Shown here: positions 11,572 through 20,464 of the stretch, piece after piece
Layout of the letters: the number at the start of each line of letters is the position of its first letter
How positions within the stretch are numbered: position 1 is the first letter of the stretch
NCBI GenBank assembly: GCA_002387205.1
Contig: DGLA01000014.1
Coordinates: 14,293-78,292 of the forward strand
Direction: 5' to 3'
From: Stutzerimonas stutzeri
GTDB taxonomy: Bacteria; Pseudomonadota; Gammaproteobacteria; Pseudomonadales; Pseudomonadaceae
DNA length: 64,000 nucleotides
Translations under genes and position numbers: made by a program
Notes under the pieces: generated by a model
Told to the model about the DNA's origin: nothing
The model's database searches: none
What the model saw: only the letters and a program-made list of their open reading frames with translations

Positions 11572-11891
11572 CGAGACTCTCCGGTCGCCTGCTTCGGGCG
11601 CTCAACAACACGTAGCATGCCGCTGATGGGGTAGGGCAACGGCTAGTGAATAGTGGCAAACCGCCATTTCGGTGGCGTCAATTTCAAATCGATTATAGGC
11701 TTTTTTGTCAGTCAGCCCGCGCGGATTTTTGTTGGACATGATCCAGCTCACAGATACTCAGAACTAATCCTACAGGCGGTCTGAAATCCGCATGTGAATA
11801 CCATCGTGACGGTGTGGACTCAGTTACGACGAGCGCTGCGACATCTTCAAGGCAGGCTTTATACTCTCGCCGAACTACAAGGGAGCCCGTC
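11572..11891. other. Divergent intergenic region, DUF1631 / nadC
   Basis: 320 bp with no convincing gene. It holds the leader of the DUF1631 gene, an AT-rich patch (11680-11706), a distant GCGGATTT ... AAATCCGC inverted repeat, and the candidate nadC promoter listed separately. Confidence 0.6.
11838..11865 (+). promoter_or_regulatory. Candidate sigma70 promoter of nadC
   Basis: GCGACA (4 of 6 to TTGACA), a 16-bp spacer, then TATACT. It lies 27 bp before the GTG start. Read by eye only. Confidence 0.45.
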
Positions 11892-12740
11892 GTGACCAAC
11901 CTCACTATTGCGGACATTTCCGCTGAAATCGAAACCAACGTACGCCGGGCCCTGGCCGAAGACGTGGGCAGTGGTGATATCACTGCGCAGCTGATTCCGG
12001 CGGAGCGGCTTGCTCATGCTTCGGTCATCACACGCGAGGCGGCAGTGGTCAGCGGCAGCGCCTGGGTCGACGCCGTGTTCAGGCAGCTGGACCCAAGAGT
12101 AGCAGTGCATTGGCTGGTGACTGATGGTGAGCGGGTTGCCGCCAATCAGGTGCTGTTCCAGCTCGAAGGGCCGGCGCGTGCTTTGCTCACTGGTGAGCGC
12201 ACTGCTTTGAATTTTCTACAGACCTTGTCCGGGGTCGCTACCCGCTGCCGCTACTATGCCGATCTGGTAGAGGGAACAGGCGTGCGCCTGCTCGACACCC
12301 GCAAGACCCTTCCGGGATTGCGCCTGGCGCAGAAGTACGCGACCACCTGCGGAGGCTGCTACAACCATCGCATCGGTCTGTACGACGCATTTCTGATCAA
12401 GGAAAACCACATCGCAGCGTGCGGCGGGATCGCCGAGGCGGTGGCTGCCGCGCACCGGATCGCACCCGGAAAACCGGTGGAGGTCGAGGTCGAGAGTCTC
12501 GACGAGCTGGAGCAGGCGCTGAGGGCCGGCGCGGATATCGTGATGCTTGACGAATTAAGCCTGGAGGAAATGCGCACTGCGGTCGGTCTCGCCGCCGGGC
12601 GAGCAAAACTGGAGGCGTCTGGCGGGATCGACGAGCAGACGTTACGAGAGGTCGCCGCGACTGGCGTCGACTATATTTCGATCGGTGCCCTTACCAAGCA
12701 TGTGCGGGCGATCGACCTGTCGATGCGTCTGAAGCATTAG
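11892..12740 (+). CDS. nadC: Quinolinate phosphoribosyltransferase (carboxylating)
   Basis: A 282-residue enzyme making nicotinate mononucleotide from quinolinate and PRPP in de novo NAD synthesis. Family motifs: ALAEDVGSGDIT near the N-terminus, DTRKTLPGLR (active-site Arg/Lys), KENH, EVEVESLDE and the terminal GVDYISIGALTKH. GTG 11892 is preceded by AGGGAGC and gives the family N-terminus TNLTIADIS; the upstream in-frame ATG is less likely. Confidence 0.95.
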   Translation: MTNLTIADISAEIETNVRRALAEDVGSGDITAQLIPAERLAHASVITREAAVVSGSAWVDAVFRQLDPRVAVHWLVTDGERVAANQVLFQLEGPARALLTGERTALNFLQTLSGVATRCRYYADLVEGTGVRLLDTRKTLPGLRLAQKYATTCGGCYNHRIGLYDAFLIKENHIAACGGIAEAVAAAHRIAPGKPVEVEVESLDELEQALRAGADIVMLDELSLEEMRTAVGLAAGRAKLEASGGIDEQTLREVAATGVDYISIGALTKHVRAIDLSMRLKH

Positions 12741-12747
12741 CCGCCAA

Positions 12748-12768
12748 GGCGGCCCTGAGTGGGCCGCC
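12748..12768. terminator. Shared hairpin between convergent nadC and yhcB
   Basis: GGCGGCCC-TGAGT-GGGCCGCC, perfect 8-bp arms, lying between the two convergent stop codons. No clear U-run on either strand. Confidence 0.5.
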
Positions 12769-12776
12769 AAAGCAGG

Positions 12777-13208
12777 TTAGTGCTTGCTCTTGAGACCAAA
12801 GTTTTCGTGCAGTGTGCCGGGAACGTCCGAATCCTTTGGCGCGTAATCCTTCGGCGGCTCTGTGAAGCTGGGCGGGTTGAGGCGTTCGCGCGGGCTATGG
12901 CTTTCCTGGGCGTGAAGCGCTGCAAGCAAACGCTGCCGGGTTTGCTCATCCAGCGCGAGCTTGTCGGCGCCTTCGGAGAGGTGCTCCTGCATGTCCTTGT
13001 AGCTGTTGGTCAGCTTGCGCAGCAGACTTGCCGTCGTGTTGAAATGGGTAACCACTTCGCTTTGATAGGTGTCCAGGCGCTCCTGCAGCTCATCCACCTG
13101 ACGCTGTGTGCTGTTCGGTGAGCTGTTACGGGCAATCAGATAACCAATGGCGATGCCGGCAATCACGCCAACGATCGGGAGCAACCAGGTCGCGAGGGTC
13201 TGTTCCAC
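12777..13208 (-). CDS. zapG: YhcB/ZapG family (DUF1043) cell-envelope protein
   Basis: A 143-residue protein with one N-terminal membrane anchor (LLPIVGVIAGIAIGYLIA, residues 10-27). A coiled coil follows (~38-75, QRQVDELQERLDTYQSEVVTHFNTTASLL), then a disordered Pro-rich tail. This is the DUF1043 (YhcB/ZapG) layout. In E. coli this protein affects cell shape and division. It sits near zapE. The symbol is by family analogy. Confidence 0.85.
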   Translation of the reverse strand: MEQTLATWLLPIVGVIAGIAIGYLIARNSSPNSTQRQVDELQERLDTYQSEVVTHFNTTASLLRKLTNSYKDMQEHLSEGADKLALDEQTRQRLLAALHAQESHSPRERLNPPSFTEPPKDYAPKDSDVPGTLHENFGLKSKH

Positions 13209-13456
13209 GAGTCCTTCCTCTAAATAAACGGCTGTGCTGTTCTAACCGTGAAATCGCCATGTGCAATTGGTCTGTCAGCCTGACTGTCGCGCCGCGGTGC
13301 GGCAGAAATCCGGTCTGCATTACCCGGTGCGGTGGTTTTTCCACGGCCTGATACGTTAACGTCTCGTACCTGCTCTGTATACCGCAGCGCGATGCGGCGG
13401 TTTCAGCCAGGCTTAAAGCAAGACGAGTCGACTTATCTCAAGGTCACGGAGCCACT

Positions 13457-14086
13457 TTGTTGAAACGCGAAACTCCCATTTCCATCGAGGGGCCGGCCGG
13501 TGTGCTGGAAGGCCTCTGTTTCGATCAACCCGATGCGCGCGGGCTGGCGCTGATCTGCCACCCTAATCCGGTCAAGGGCGGCACCATGCTCAACAAGGTT
13601 GTGTCGACGTTGCAGCGCACCGCGAGGGATGCCGGGTATGTCACGTTGCGTTTCAATTTTCGCGGTGTGGGCGGCAGCGCAGGCAGCCATGACATGAACT
13701 CTGGTGAAGTCGATGACGCCGAGGCGGCACTGGGTTGGCTGAGGGCACGATACCCGGATTTGCCGCTGACCCTCCTTGGGTTTTCGTTCGGTGGCTTCGT
13801 CGCGGCCGCCCTGGCCGGCCGTATCGAGGCTCGTGGTGAGTCGCTGGAACGGCTGTTCATGGTAGCGCCGGCTGTATCGCGGCTGGCGGATCAACCGCTG
13901 GCTGAGCGCTGCGCCCTCACCATCATCCAGCCGGACGATGACGAGGTGATAGATCCTGCCTCGGTGCACAGCTTCTCAGCCGAGCTTCAACGCCCCCACG
14001 AACTGCTGAAAGTGGCAGAATGCGGCCACTTTTTCCACGGCAAGCTGGTGGAGCTCAAGGACCTGGTCTCGCCGCGGCTGGGTTAG
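13457..14086 (+). CDS. Alpha/beta hydrolase
   Basis: A 209-residue alpha/beta hydrolase of the PA4440-like family. CHPNPVKGGTMLNKVV and FRGVGGSAG form the oxyanion-side motifs, GFSFGG carries the predicted nucleophile Ser, PDDDEVID the acid and GHFFHGK the His. The start is not an ATG: TTG 13457 or the next TTG 13460, both a short distance after GGAG at 13448. Substrate unknown. It sits just ahead of trpS on the same strand, with a 36-bp gap. Confidence 0.85.
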   Translation: MLKRETPISIEGPAGVLEGLCFDQPDARGLALICHPNPVKGGTMLNKVVSTLQRTARDAGYVTLRFNFRGVGGSAGSHDMNSGEVDDAEAALGWLRARYPDLPLTLLGFSFGGFVAAALAGRIEARGESLERLFMVAPAVSRLADQPLAERCALTIIQPDDDEVIDPASVHSFSAELQRPHELLKVAECGHFFHGKLVELKDLVSPRLG

Positions 14087-14122
14087 TTTCGCCAGGCCGC
14101 GCTGACCCATCGAGACGACTGT

Positions 14123-15481
14123 ATGAAAACCCGAATTCTCACCGGTATCACCACTACGGGCACCCCGCATCTGGGCAATTATGCCGGAGCCATCCGACCG
14201 GCCATTGTGGCCAGCCGCGAAGCCGATGCCGATTCCTTCTATTTCCTTGCCGACTACCACGCCCTGATCAAGTGTGACGATCCGCAGCGCATTCAGCAGT
14301 CGCGCCTGGAGATCGCGGCCACTTGGTTGGCGTGCGGCCTGGATGCCGAGCGCGTCACCTTCTATCGCCAGTCGGATATCCCTGAAATACCCGAGCTGAC
14401 GTGGCTATTGACCTGCGTAGCCGGCAAGGGCTTGCTCAACCGTGCGCATGCCTACAAGGCATCCGTGGACAAGAATCTGGAGAAGGGCGACGACCCGGAT
14501 GCCGGCATCACCATGGGCCTGTTCAGTTATCCCGTGCTGATGGCCGCGGACATTCTCATGTTCAACGCCCACAAGGTGCCGGTCGGCCGTGATCAGATCC
14601 AGCACGTCGAAATGGCGCGCGACATCGGCCAGCGCTTCAACCACCTGTTTGGCAACGGCAGGGAACTGTTCACGCCCCCTGAGGCAGTGATCGAAGAGAG
14701 CGTGGCGACCTTGCCAGGCCTCGATGGCCGCAAGATGTCGAAGAGCTACGACAACACCATCCCGCTGTTCGCCAGTGCGAAGCAGCTTAAAAGCACCATT
14801 GCGCGCATCGTCACGGATTCTCGGCTCCCAGGCGAAGCCAAGAATCCTGACGACTCGCATCTGTTCACTCTCTACCAGGCATTCGCCACTCCGGACCAAT
14901 TGGCAGCTTTCCGTACCGAACTGCTGGATGGGCTTGCCTGGGGCGAGGCGAAGCAGCGTCTGTTCGAGCTGCTGGACAGCGAGCTTGGCGAAGCGCGTGA
15001 ACGCTATCAGGCTCTCATGACCCGTCCCGGTGAGCTGGAAGACATTCTCCAGGCCGGCGCAGCGAAGGCTCGCAAGGTGGCGACGCCCTTTCTCGGCGAG
15101 CTGCGCGAGGCTGTAGGCCTGCGCAACTTCCGCAGCGACGTGAAGAGCACTGCCCCAGCCAAAAAGAAGGGAGGCAAGACAGCTCGTTTCGCCAGCTTCC
15201 GCGAGACGGATGGCAGTTTCCGCTTTCGATTCTTCGCGGCTGACGGAGAGGAGTTGCTCCTGTCGCGTGGATTCAGCGATCCCAAGGCCATTGGCATCGT
15301 TACCCAGCGCCTGATTGCGCAAGGAGTCGACGCCCTGGAGCTTCGTGCCGACGAAGACAACCAGTTCACCTTGTGGCTGGACGGTGAATGCCTGGCCGAC
15401 AGTCCCTGCCATGCCGATGAGCAGGCGCTCGAAGCGGCCATGCTGCGTGTGCGCCAGGCCTTGGCGACATTAATCGCCTGA
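14123..15481 (+). CDS. trpS: Tryptophanyl-tRNA synthetase with an extra C-terminal domain
   Basis: A 452-residue class I synthetase that charges tRNA-Trp. The HIGH-equivalent PHLGN is at residues 13-17 and KMSKS near 204. The core ends near residue 335. It is followed by a Lys-rich linker (KKKGGK) and ~100 residues that look like a DUF1508/YegP-type fold (FRFRFFAADGEELLLSRGFS, then ALELRADEDNQFTLWLDGE). Minimal TrpS proteins are ~330 residues. The long form is common in Pseudomonas; the role of the extension is not established. Confidence 0.95.
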   Translation: MKTRILTGITTTGTPHLGNYAGAIRPAIVASREADADSFYFLADYHALIKCDDPQRIQQSRLEIAATWLACGLDAERVTFYRQSDIPEIPELTWLLTCVAGKGLLNRAHAYKASVDKNLEKGDDPDAGITMGLFSYPVLMAADILMFNAHKVPVGRDQIQHVEMARDIGQRFNHLFGNGRELFTPPEAVIEESVATLPGLDGRKMSKSYDNTIPLFASAKQLKSTIARIVTDSRLPGEAKNPDDSHLFTLYQAFATPDQLAAFRTELLDGLAWGEAKQRLFELLDSELGEARERYQALMTRPGELEDILQAGAAKARKVATPFLGELREAVGLRNFRSDVKSTAPAKKKGGKTARFASFRETDGSFRFRFFAADGEELLLSRGFSDPKAIGIVTQRLIAQGVDALELRADEDNQFTLWLDGECLADSPCHADEQALEAAMLRVRQALATLIA

Positions 15482-15495
15482 TCCTGACGGAGCTC

Positions 15496-15516
15496 GCCGA
15501 CCGCTAAGCGGTCGGC
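15496..15516 (+). terminator. Hairpin after trpS
   Basis: GCCGACCGC-TAA-GCGGTCGGC, a perfect 9-bp stem 15 bp after the trpS stop. A short pyrimidine tail (TGTCTCC) follows. Candidate terminator or attenuator before zapE. Confidence 0.55.
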
Positions 15517-15633
15517 TGTCTCCAGGTTCTCCCTATTCATCCGAGGCTCGAGCGCTTGAACGATCTGCCTAAATTGCCAAGCACTGAAGGCGCGGCTAAA
15601 GTGTCGGCCCCGTTTCACTACCCAGACCCCGCC

Positions 15634-16728
15634 ATGACCCCTCTTGAGCGCTATCAGGCAGACCTGAAACGTCCTGACTTCTTTCACGACGCTGCCCAGG
15701 AAACTGCTGTGCGTCACCTGCAGCGTCTGTATGACGATCTGGTGGCAGATGACCGCACGAAATCCGGACTGCTGGGCAAGCTGTTCGGCAAGAAGCACCA
15801 GGAGCCTGTGAAAGGGCTGTATTTCTGGGGCGGCGTTGGCCGCGGCAAGACCTATCTGGTCGATACCTTTTTCGATGCATTGCCGTTCGAACAAAAGACG
15901 CGTACGCATTTCCACCGCTTCATGAAGCGTGTGCACGAGGAAATGCGCACGCTCAAGGGCGAGAAGAACCCGCTGACCATCATTGGCAAGCGATTCGCCG
16001 ACGAATCGAGGGTGATCTGTTTCGACGAGTTCTTCGTGTCGGACATCACCGACGCGATGATCCTTGCAACGCTGCTTGAAGAGCTGTTCAAGAACGGTGT
16101 CAGTCTGGTGGCCACATCCAACATCGTGCCGGATGGCCTGTACAAGGACGGCCTGCAACGCGCTCGCTTCCTGCCTGCCATCGAGTTGCTGAAAAAGCAT
16201 ACCGAGATCGTCAACGTCGACAGCGGCATCGATTATCGTCTGCGAGCGCTCGAACAAGCCGAGCTCTATCACTTCCCGCTTGATGCCGAGGCGGAGCAGA
16301 GCCTGGAGAAGAGCTTCCGCAGCCTGCTGCCGGAAAAATGCAAGGTTCAGGAAAACGAAGCCCTGACGATCGAGAACCGTGAGATCGTGGCGCGCAAGGT
16401 TGCCTGCGGTGTCGCCTGGTTCGAATTCCGGGTGCTGTGTGACGGCCCGCGCAGCCAGAACGATTACATCGAACTGGGCAAGATCTTCGATGCGGTGCTG
16501 GTTTCCAACATCGAGCGGATGGATGTGGCCAAGGACGACATGGCACGGCGCTTCATCAACATGGTGGACGAATTCTACGACCGCAACGTCAAGCTGATCC
16601 TGTCTGCCGAGGTGGAACTGAAGGACCTGTATGCCGGCGGGCGACTCGAATTCGAGTTTCAGCGAACCCTGAGTCGTTTGCTCGAGATGCAGTCCCACGA
16701 GTACCTGGCGCGACCGCATAAGCCCTAG
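15634..16728 (+). CDS. zapE: Cell division protein ZapE (AFG1-family AAA ATPase)
   Basis: A 364-residue ATPase. Walker A is GGVGRGKT, Walker B VICFDEFFV and sensor ATSN. The family is YhcM/AFG1. E. coli ZapE destabilises FtsZ bundles during constriction and also affects ubiquinone-pathway proteins. ATG 15634 gives the family N-terminus MTPLERYQADLKRP but has no good ribosome site. An in-frame TTG at 15556, with GAGG upstream, would add 26 residues and cannot be excluded. Confidence 0.92.
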   Translation: MTPLERYQADLKRPDFFHDAAQETAVRHLQRLYDDLVADDRTKSGLLGKLFGKKHQEPVKGLYFWGGVGRGKTYLVDTFFDALPFEQKTRTHFHRFMKRVHEEMRTLKGEKNPLTIIGKRFADESRVICFDEFFVSDITDAMILATLLEELFKNGVSLVATSNIVPDGLYKDGLQRARFLPAIELLKKHTEIVNVDSGIDYRLRALEQAELYHFPLDAEAEQSLEKSFRSLLPEKCKVQENEALTIENREIVARKVACGVAWFEFRVLCDGPRSQNDYIELGKIFDAVLVSNIERMDVAKDDMARRFINMVDEFYDRNVKLILSAEVELKDLYAGGRLEFEFQRTLSRLLEMQSHEYLARPHKP

Positions 16729-16733
16729 AGATG

Positions 16734-16845
16734 CAGCTGGAAGCCTGAAGCTGGAGGCATGAAGCAAGAGCGAAAAGCTTGTCAGTATCGCGACTGCGGC
16801 CACGCTTCCAGCTTCCAGCTTCCAGCTTCCAGCTTCCAGCTTCCA
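16734..16845. repeat. Heptamer repeat: inverted degenerate arm plus six tandem GCTTCCA units
   Basis: Six perfect tandem GCTTCCA units occupy 16804-16845. At 16736-16764 the reverse complement occurs in degenerate form (TGGAAGC, CTGAAGC, TGGAGGC, ATGAAGC). The two arms can fold into a long hairpin between the convergent zapE and glxA-type genes. It could act as a bidirectional transcript end. Copy number is likely to vary between strains. Confidence 0.85.
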
Positions 16846-16848
16846 GCC

Positions 16849-17841
16849 CTAACCGCTCTTATGCCGATACTGCTGCCGATACTGATTCGGCGACAGTTCG
16901 GTGTGCTGCCTGAACAGCCGGGCAAAGAAGCTGGCATCGTCATAGCCGACTTCATAACTGATAGTCTTGATGCTCTTGCGAGTGGTAGACAGCAGGCTTT
17001 TGGCGGTTTCGATCCGCAGCCGCTGCAGGTAATGCAGTGGTTTGTCCCCGGTGGCGCTCTGGAACCGGCGCATGAAGTTGCGGATGCTCATGCCGTGATC
17101 CCTCGCCACGTCCTCGAAGCGGAACTTGTCGGCGAAATGCTCTTCCAGCCACTCCTGAATCTGGAGAATGCGGGTATCCAGATGAAGCTTCTGCCCGCCG
17201 AAGCCGATACGGCCGGGGCTGTAGCTACGCTGAACCTCGAACAGGATGTCCCGTGCCATGCCCTGGGCGATGTGCGCACCGCAGAATCGCTCCACCAGAT
17301 GGATATACAGGTCGCAGGCTGAGGTGGTGCCGCCGGCGCAGTAGAGGTTGTCGCTGTCGGTCAGATGCTTCTCGGGCGTGAAGATGACCCGCGGAAAGCG
17401 CTCGGTGAATTCCCGCGCGAAGCGCCAGTGGGTGGTGGCTTCGCGTTCGTCCAGCAAACCGGCCGCAGCCATCCAGAACGCCCCTGTGGCTTCGCCACAA
17501 ATGGCGCTACCGGCGGCGTGGCGCTCCTGTAGCCAGGGCGTCACCTCTGGATATCGACGGCCGAGCCCATCGAAATCGCCCCAGAATGCAGGGAGAATGA
17601 CCGCATCCGCTTCACCCAGTGCGCCGTCCACGGCCATGAGGGTGCCACTGAAGGTGGTGACGGGCTGTCCGTCGGGACTGACCAGCAGGGTCTCGAAAGC
17701 AGGCTTCAGTTCCAGCCCCAGCTGCTTGCCGTAACGCAAGCTGGCCATGTGAAAGAAATCCTTGGCGTGCAGGAGGGTGGATCCGAACACCCCTTCGGTG
17801 GCAAGAATACTGATGCGTTTCAATGATTGGGCGGTGCGCAT
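16849..17841 (-). CDS. GlxA family transcriptional regulator (DJ-1/PfpI + AraC HTH)
   Basis: A 330-residue regulator. The N-terminal DJ-1/PfpI-like domain (~10-190) contains AICGEATGAFWMAAAGLLD at the site of the amidase nucleophile elbow. The C-terminal AraC/XylS double HTH (~225-325) contains MSIRNFMRRFQSATGDKPLHYLQRLRIETAKSLL. This layout is shared with regulators such as GbdR, CdhR and ArgR. The effector and target are not evident. No catabolic operon is adjacent. Confidence 0.88.
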   Translation of the reverse strand: MRTAQSLKRISILATEGVFGSTLLHAKDFFHMASLRYGKQLGLELKPAFETLLVSPDGQPVTTFSGTLMAVDGALGEADAVILPAFWGDFDGLGRRYPEVTPWLQERHAAGSAICGEATGAFWMAAAGLLDEREATTHWRFAREFTERFPRVIFTPEKHLTDSDNLYCAGGTTSACDLYIHLVERFCGAHIAQGMARDILFEVQRSYSPGRIGFGGQKLHLDTRILQIQEWLEEHFADKFRFEDVARDHGMSIRNFMRRFQSATGDKPLHYLQRLRIETAKSLLSTTRKSIKTISYEVGYDDASFFARLFRQHTELSPNQYRQQYRHKSG

Positions 17842-18003
17842 GCGTTGTCTTCTAAGCAGCCTGATTGTTTTTATAAGGGCAAAGCAGGGTGAATCTGCCG
17901 CTGTACGGCAGGAGCGTCTTATTTTTCTGCCTGTCTGTCCAGTCGCAATCGGCTCGCTGCGCCGGAAACGTCCAGGGCACCCTCTCGCTCAATGAGGAAT
18001 GAG

Positions 18004-18732
18004 ATGACTACAGATCAACCTGAAGATCGTCCCGAAGCCTTCGTCAGCTGGGACGGCAATACTGCCGCAGCGCGGGAAACCCAGCAGAGGCTGGCCGGGC
18101 GCGTGCGGTTGGAGGATGATTTCGGCCCGCTGCGAATCATTGCGGGCGTGGACGTGGGTTTCGAAGAGGGTGGCGCCATCACCCGCGCCGCAGTGGTGCT
18201 GCTCGATGCCGAGACCCTCGAGCTGCTGGAACAGGCAGTGGCGCGGATTCCGACCTGCATGCCCTATATTCCCGGTCTGCTTTCGTTCCGTGAATTGCCT
18301 GCCGTGTTGCAGGCACTCGATTCGCTGAAGCTGCGGCCTGATCTGGTTTTCTCGGATGGGCACGGCATCGCCCACCCGCGCGGCCTGGGAATCGCTGCGC
18401 ACCTCGGTGCGATCACGGGGCTGCCGACCATCGGCGTGGCGAAGAAGATACTTACCGGCCACCATGAGCCATTGGGTGAAGGTCGCGGTGCCCTGGTCGA
18501 TCTGCTGGACAAGCAGGAGCGGGTGATCGGCACCGTGCTGCGCAGCAAGGACAAGGTCAGGCCCCTGATCATCTCGCCGGGCAATCGTGTCAGCTTGGCG
18601 ACTGCGCCAGGGCTGGTGATGCGTTTCGTTACCCGTTACCGCCTTCCCGAACCGACTCGACTGGCCGATCGTCTCGCTTCGCGTCGCGATGAGAAACGCG
18701 GCGGGCCGAGGGCTTCAGCCGAACGGGGCTAG
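18004..18732 (+). CDS. nfi: Endonuclease V (deoxyinosine 3'-endonuclease)
   Basis: A 242-residue nuclease that nicks DNA 3' to deoxyinosine, repairing deaminated adenine. Motifs: GVDVGF (catalytic Asp ~50), PYIPGLLSFRE (Tyr wedge PYIP), FSDGHGIAHPR (Asp ~118) and GVAKKIL. ATG 18004 has GAGGA at optimal spacing; an ATG at 17992 would add four residues. Upstream is the divergent GlxA-type regulator. Confidence 0.94.
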   Translation: MTTDQPEDRPEAFVSWDGNTAAARETQQRLAGRVRLEDDFGPLRIIAGVDVGFEEGGAITRAAVVLLDAETLELLEQAVARIPTCMPYIPGLLSFRELPAVLQALDSLKLRPDLVFSDGHGIAHPRGLGIAAHLGAITGLPTIGVAKKILTGHHEPLGEGRGALVDLLDKQERVIGTVLRSKDKVRPLIISPGNRVSLATAPGLVMRFVTRYRLPEPTRLADRLASRRDEKRGGPRASAERG

Positions 18733-18801
18733 CGTGACTTGCGGCCATCCAGCGGCAGGCGCTAGCCTTCAAGCCCCCATATTCACCCAGGTTGATCTGC
18801 G

Positions 18802-19353
18802 ATGCAGTTGGATCATGCGACTGGCTGGTGCCGAGGCATTCGCCATTGCCCCTCGCCCAACTTCAATCAACGCCCCGATGGTGAGATCTCGCTGCTGGTG
18901 ATCCACAACATCAGCCTGCCGCCGGGGTGCTTCGGGACGGGCAAGGTTCAGCAGTTCTTCCAGAACTGTTTGCCCACCGCTGAACATCCGTTCTTCGAAC
19001 AGATATCCAGCCTGCAAGTGTCCGCGCACTTCCTCATCGAGCGTGATGGGGCGATCACCCAGTTCGTCTCTTGCCTTGATCGTGCATGGCATGCGGGCAT
19101 TTCCCGTTTTGGCGAACGGGAAGGCTGCAATGATTTTTCACTGGGAATCGAGCTGGAGGGCACCGATGACCAACCCTTCAGTGAAGAGCAGTACGCCAGC
19201 CTGATCCGCCTCTGCTCGGTGCTACAGCAAGCCTATCCGGCAATCACCCCTGAACGCGTATGCGGGCACAGCGACATAGCTCCCGGGCGCAAGACCGACC
19301 CGGGTCCTGCTTTCGAGTGGCAACGCCTGCGGGCAGTCTCGATCGTCGCTTGA
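18802..19353 (+). CDS. ampD: 1,6-anhydro-N-acetylmuramyl-L-alanine amidase AmpD
   Basis: A 183-residue cytosolic Zn amidase. The ligands are visible at His35 (LLVIHNIS), His156 (CGHSDIAP) and Asp166 (KTDPGPAF), with the catalytic Lys164 between them. AmpD cleaves the stem peptide from anhydro-muropeptides in cell-wall recycling. Its loss derepresses AmpR-controlled beta-lactamase in related species. It forms an operon with ampE (24-bp gap). Confidence 0.96.
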   Translation: MQLDHATGWCRGIRHCPSPNFNQRPDGEISLLVIHNISLPPGCFGTGKVQQFFQNCLPTAEHPFFEQISSLQVSAHFLIERDGAITQFVSCLDRAWHAGISRFGEREGCNDFSLGIELEGTDDQPFSEEQYASLIRLCSVLQQAYPAITPERVCGHSDIAPGRKTDPGPAFEWQRLRAVSIVA

Positions 19354-19377
19354 GCCCGTTTCCAAAGGATTCGATAA

Positions 19378-20214
19378 ATGATTTTTCTCGTGCTTCTGCT
19401 GGTGTTGCTGATTGACAAACTCACTGACTGGCGCAGCGACGTACAGCAGGATGGGCCCTGGCTGAACCTGCTACGGCGGGTTGAACAGCATTCAGGCCTG
19501 ATGGCCCATCCTTGGCTGAGCCTGATGGTGGCCGTGCTGTTGCCGGTGCTGGTGCTCGGTTTGCTGCTGATGGCCCTGCAGCCCTTGGCTTACGGCTGGC
19601 TCAGCTTGCCGCTGCACCTGCTGGTGGTGCTGTACAGCCTTGGCCGCGGCCACGACAAACGTGAGCTTGGGACCTTTAGAGACGCCTGGCGCCGGGGTGA
19701 CGACGAAGCGGCAGCGTTGGTCGCCGAGCGAGATCTGGGGTTGAGTGCTGCAGATGCGCCTAGCCTGTTGCGCGCTGTCGAGGCACAACGGTTGTGGCGC
19801 AGTCATCAAGGCTTTTTTGCGGTGATCTTCTGGTACGTATTACTCGGCCCCGTGGCGGCGCTGGCTTACCGACTGCTGTCGCTGACGGTTGCCCATTCGC
19901 AGCGTGATGACCTGGCTGAGCGTGCGAGCCAGTTGTTGCACGCCTTCGACTGGCTGCCGGTGCGGGTGCTGCTGGCCAGCTGCGGCCTGGTTGGCAATTT
20001 CGTCGCGGCCAATCGCGCCCTGCTGCCCGAGCTGCTGCACTGGGACATCCCTGCGCGGCAACTGCTGGCAGATGTCGGCCCGGCTGCCGCGGACCTCCGC
20101 GAGCCTCTCGAGGGTGATGCGGGTATCGCTCGGCTCGACAGCATCGCCGCGCTGCTGGTGCGCACCCGGATGCTCTGGTATGCGGCCATCGCGCTCTGGA
20201 TCATTGTGATCTGA
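19378..20214 (+). CDS. ampE: AmpE inner-membrane regulatory protein
   Basis: A 278-residue membrane protein. It begins with a helix at residues 1-15 (MIFLVLLLVLLIDKL). Further helices follow near 50-90 and 145-170, with a C-terminal helix. AmpE accompanies AmpD in pseudomonads and enterics and is proposed to act as a signal transducer in beta-lactamase induction; its mechanism is unresolved. The length and the GHDKRELGTFRDAW-type motif fit the family. Confidence 0.93.
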   Translation: MIFLVLLLVLLIDKLTDWRSDVQQDGPWLNLLRRVEQHSGLMAHPWLSLMVAVLLPVLVLGLLLMALQPLAYGWLSLPLHLLVVLYSLGRGHDKRELGTFRDAWRRGDDEAAALVAERDLGLSAADAPSLLRAVEAQRLWRSHQGFFAVIFWYVLLGPVAALAYRLLSLTVAHSQRDDLAERASQLLHAFDWLPVRVLLASCGLVGNFVAANRALLPELLHWDIPARQLLADVGPAAADLREPLEGDAGIARLDSIAALLVRTRMLWYAAIALWIIVI

Positions 20215-20347
20215 TGTTCGCCAGGTCCGCTTCCTTTGCGGGCCTTCTGTTCCGGTGAGCCCTCGGCGCTTGCGCCGATAAGCGCGGTGGATATGCCGGA
20301 ATCGGCGGGCCTTCTGCCAATTGTGGAGATATCACCCTGCCACTATC

Positions 20348-20374
20348 TTAAGTTGCGCGTGGCCCTTCCGATAT
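20348..20374 (+). promoter_or_regulatory. Candidate FliA (sigma28) promoter of the chemoreceptor gene
   Basis: TTAAGTTG (20348-20355), 11-bp spacer, TCCGATAT (20367-20374). Compare TAAAGTTT-N11-GCCGATAA; 6 of 8 match at each element with exact spacing. It lies ~90 bp upstream of the TTG start. Confidence 0.6.
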
Positions 20375-20464
20375 CTCATACGAGTGTCCGCTCGGCCTCT
20401 GCTTGGGCACGCTGCGACAGCTTCGATGCCGTCGGTATTACAACAAGAATCAGGGAGACGTCTT

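Noticed and set aside
15007..16803. 598-codon minus-strand frame across trpS and zapE
   Set aside because: Opposes two clear enzymes in both halves and has no ribosome site or family pattern.
16734..16845. Standard REP element
   Set aside because: It lacks the GTAGGAGCG/CGCTCCTAC REP arms seen at 47044-47108; it is a heptamer array instead.
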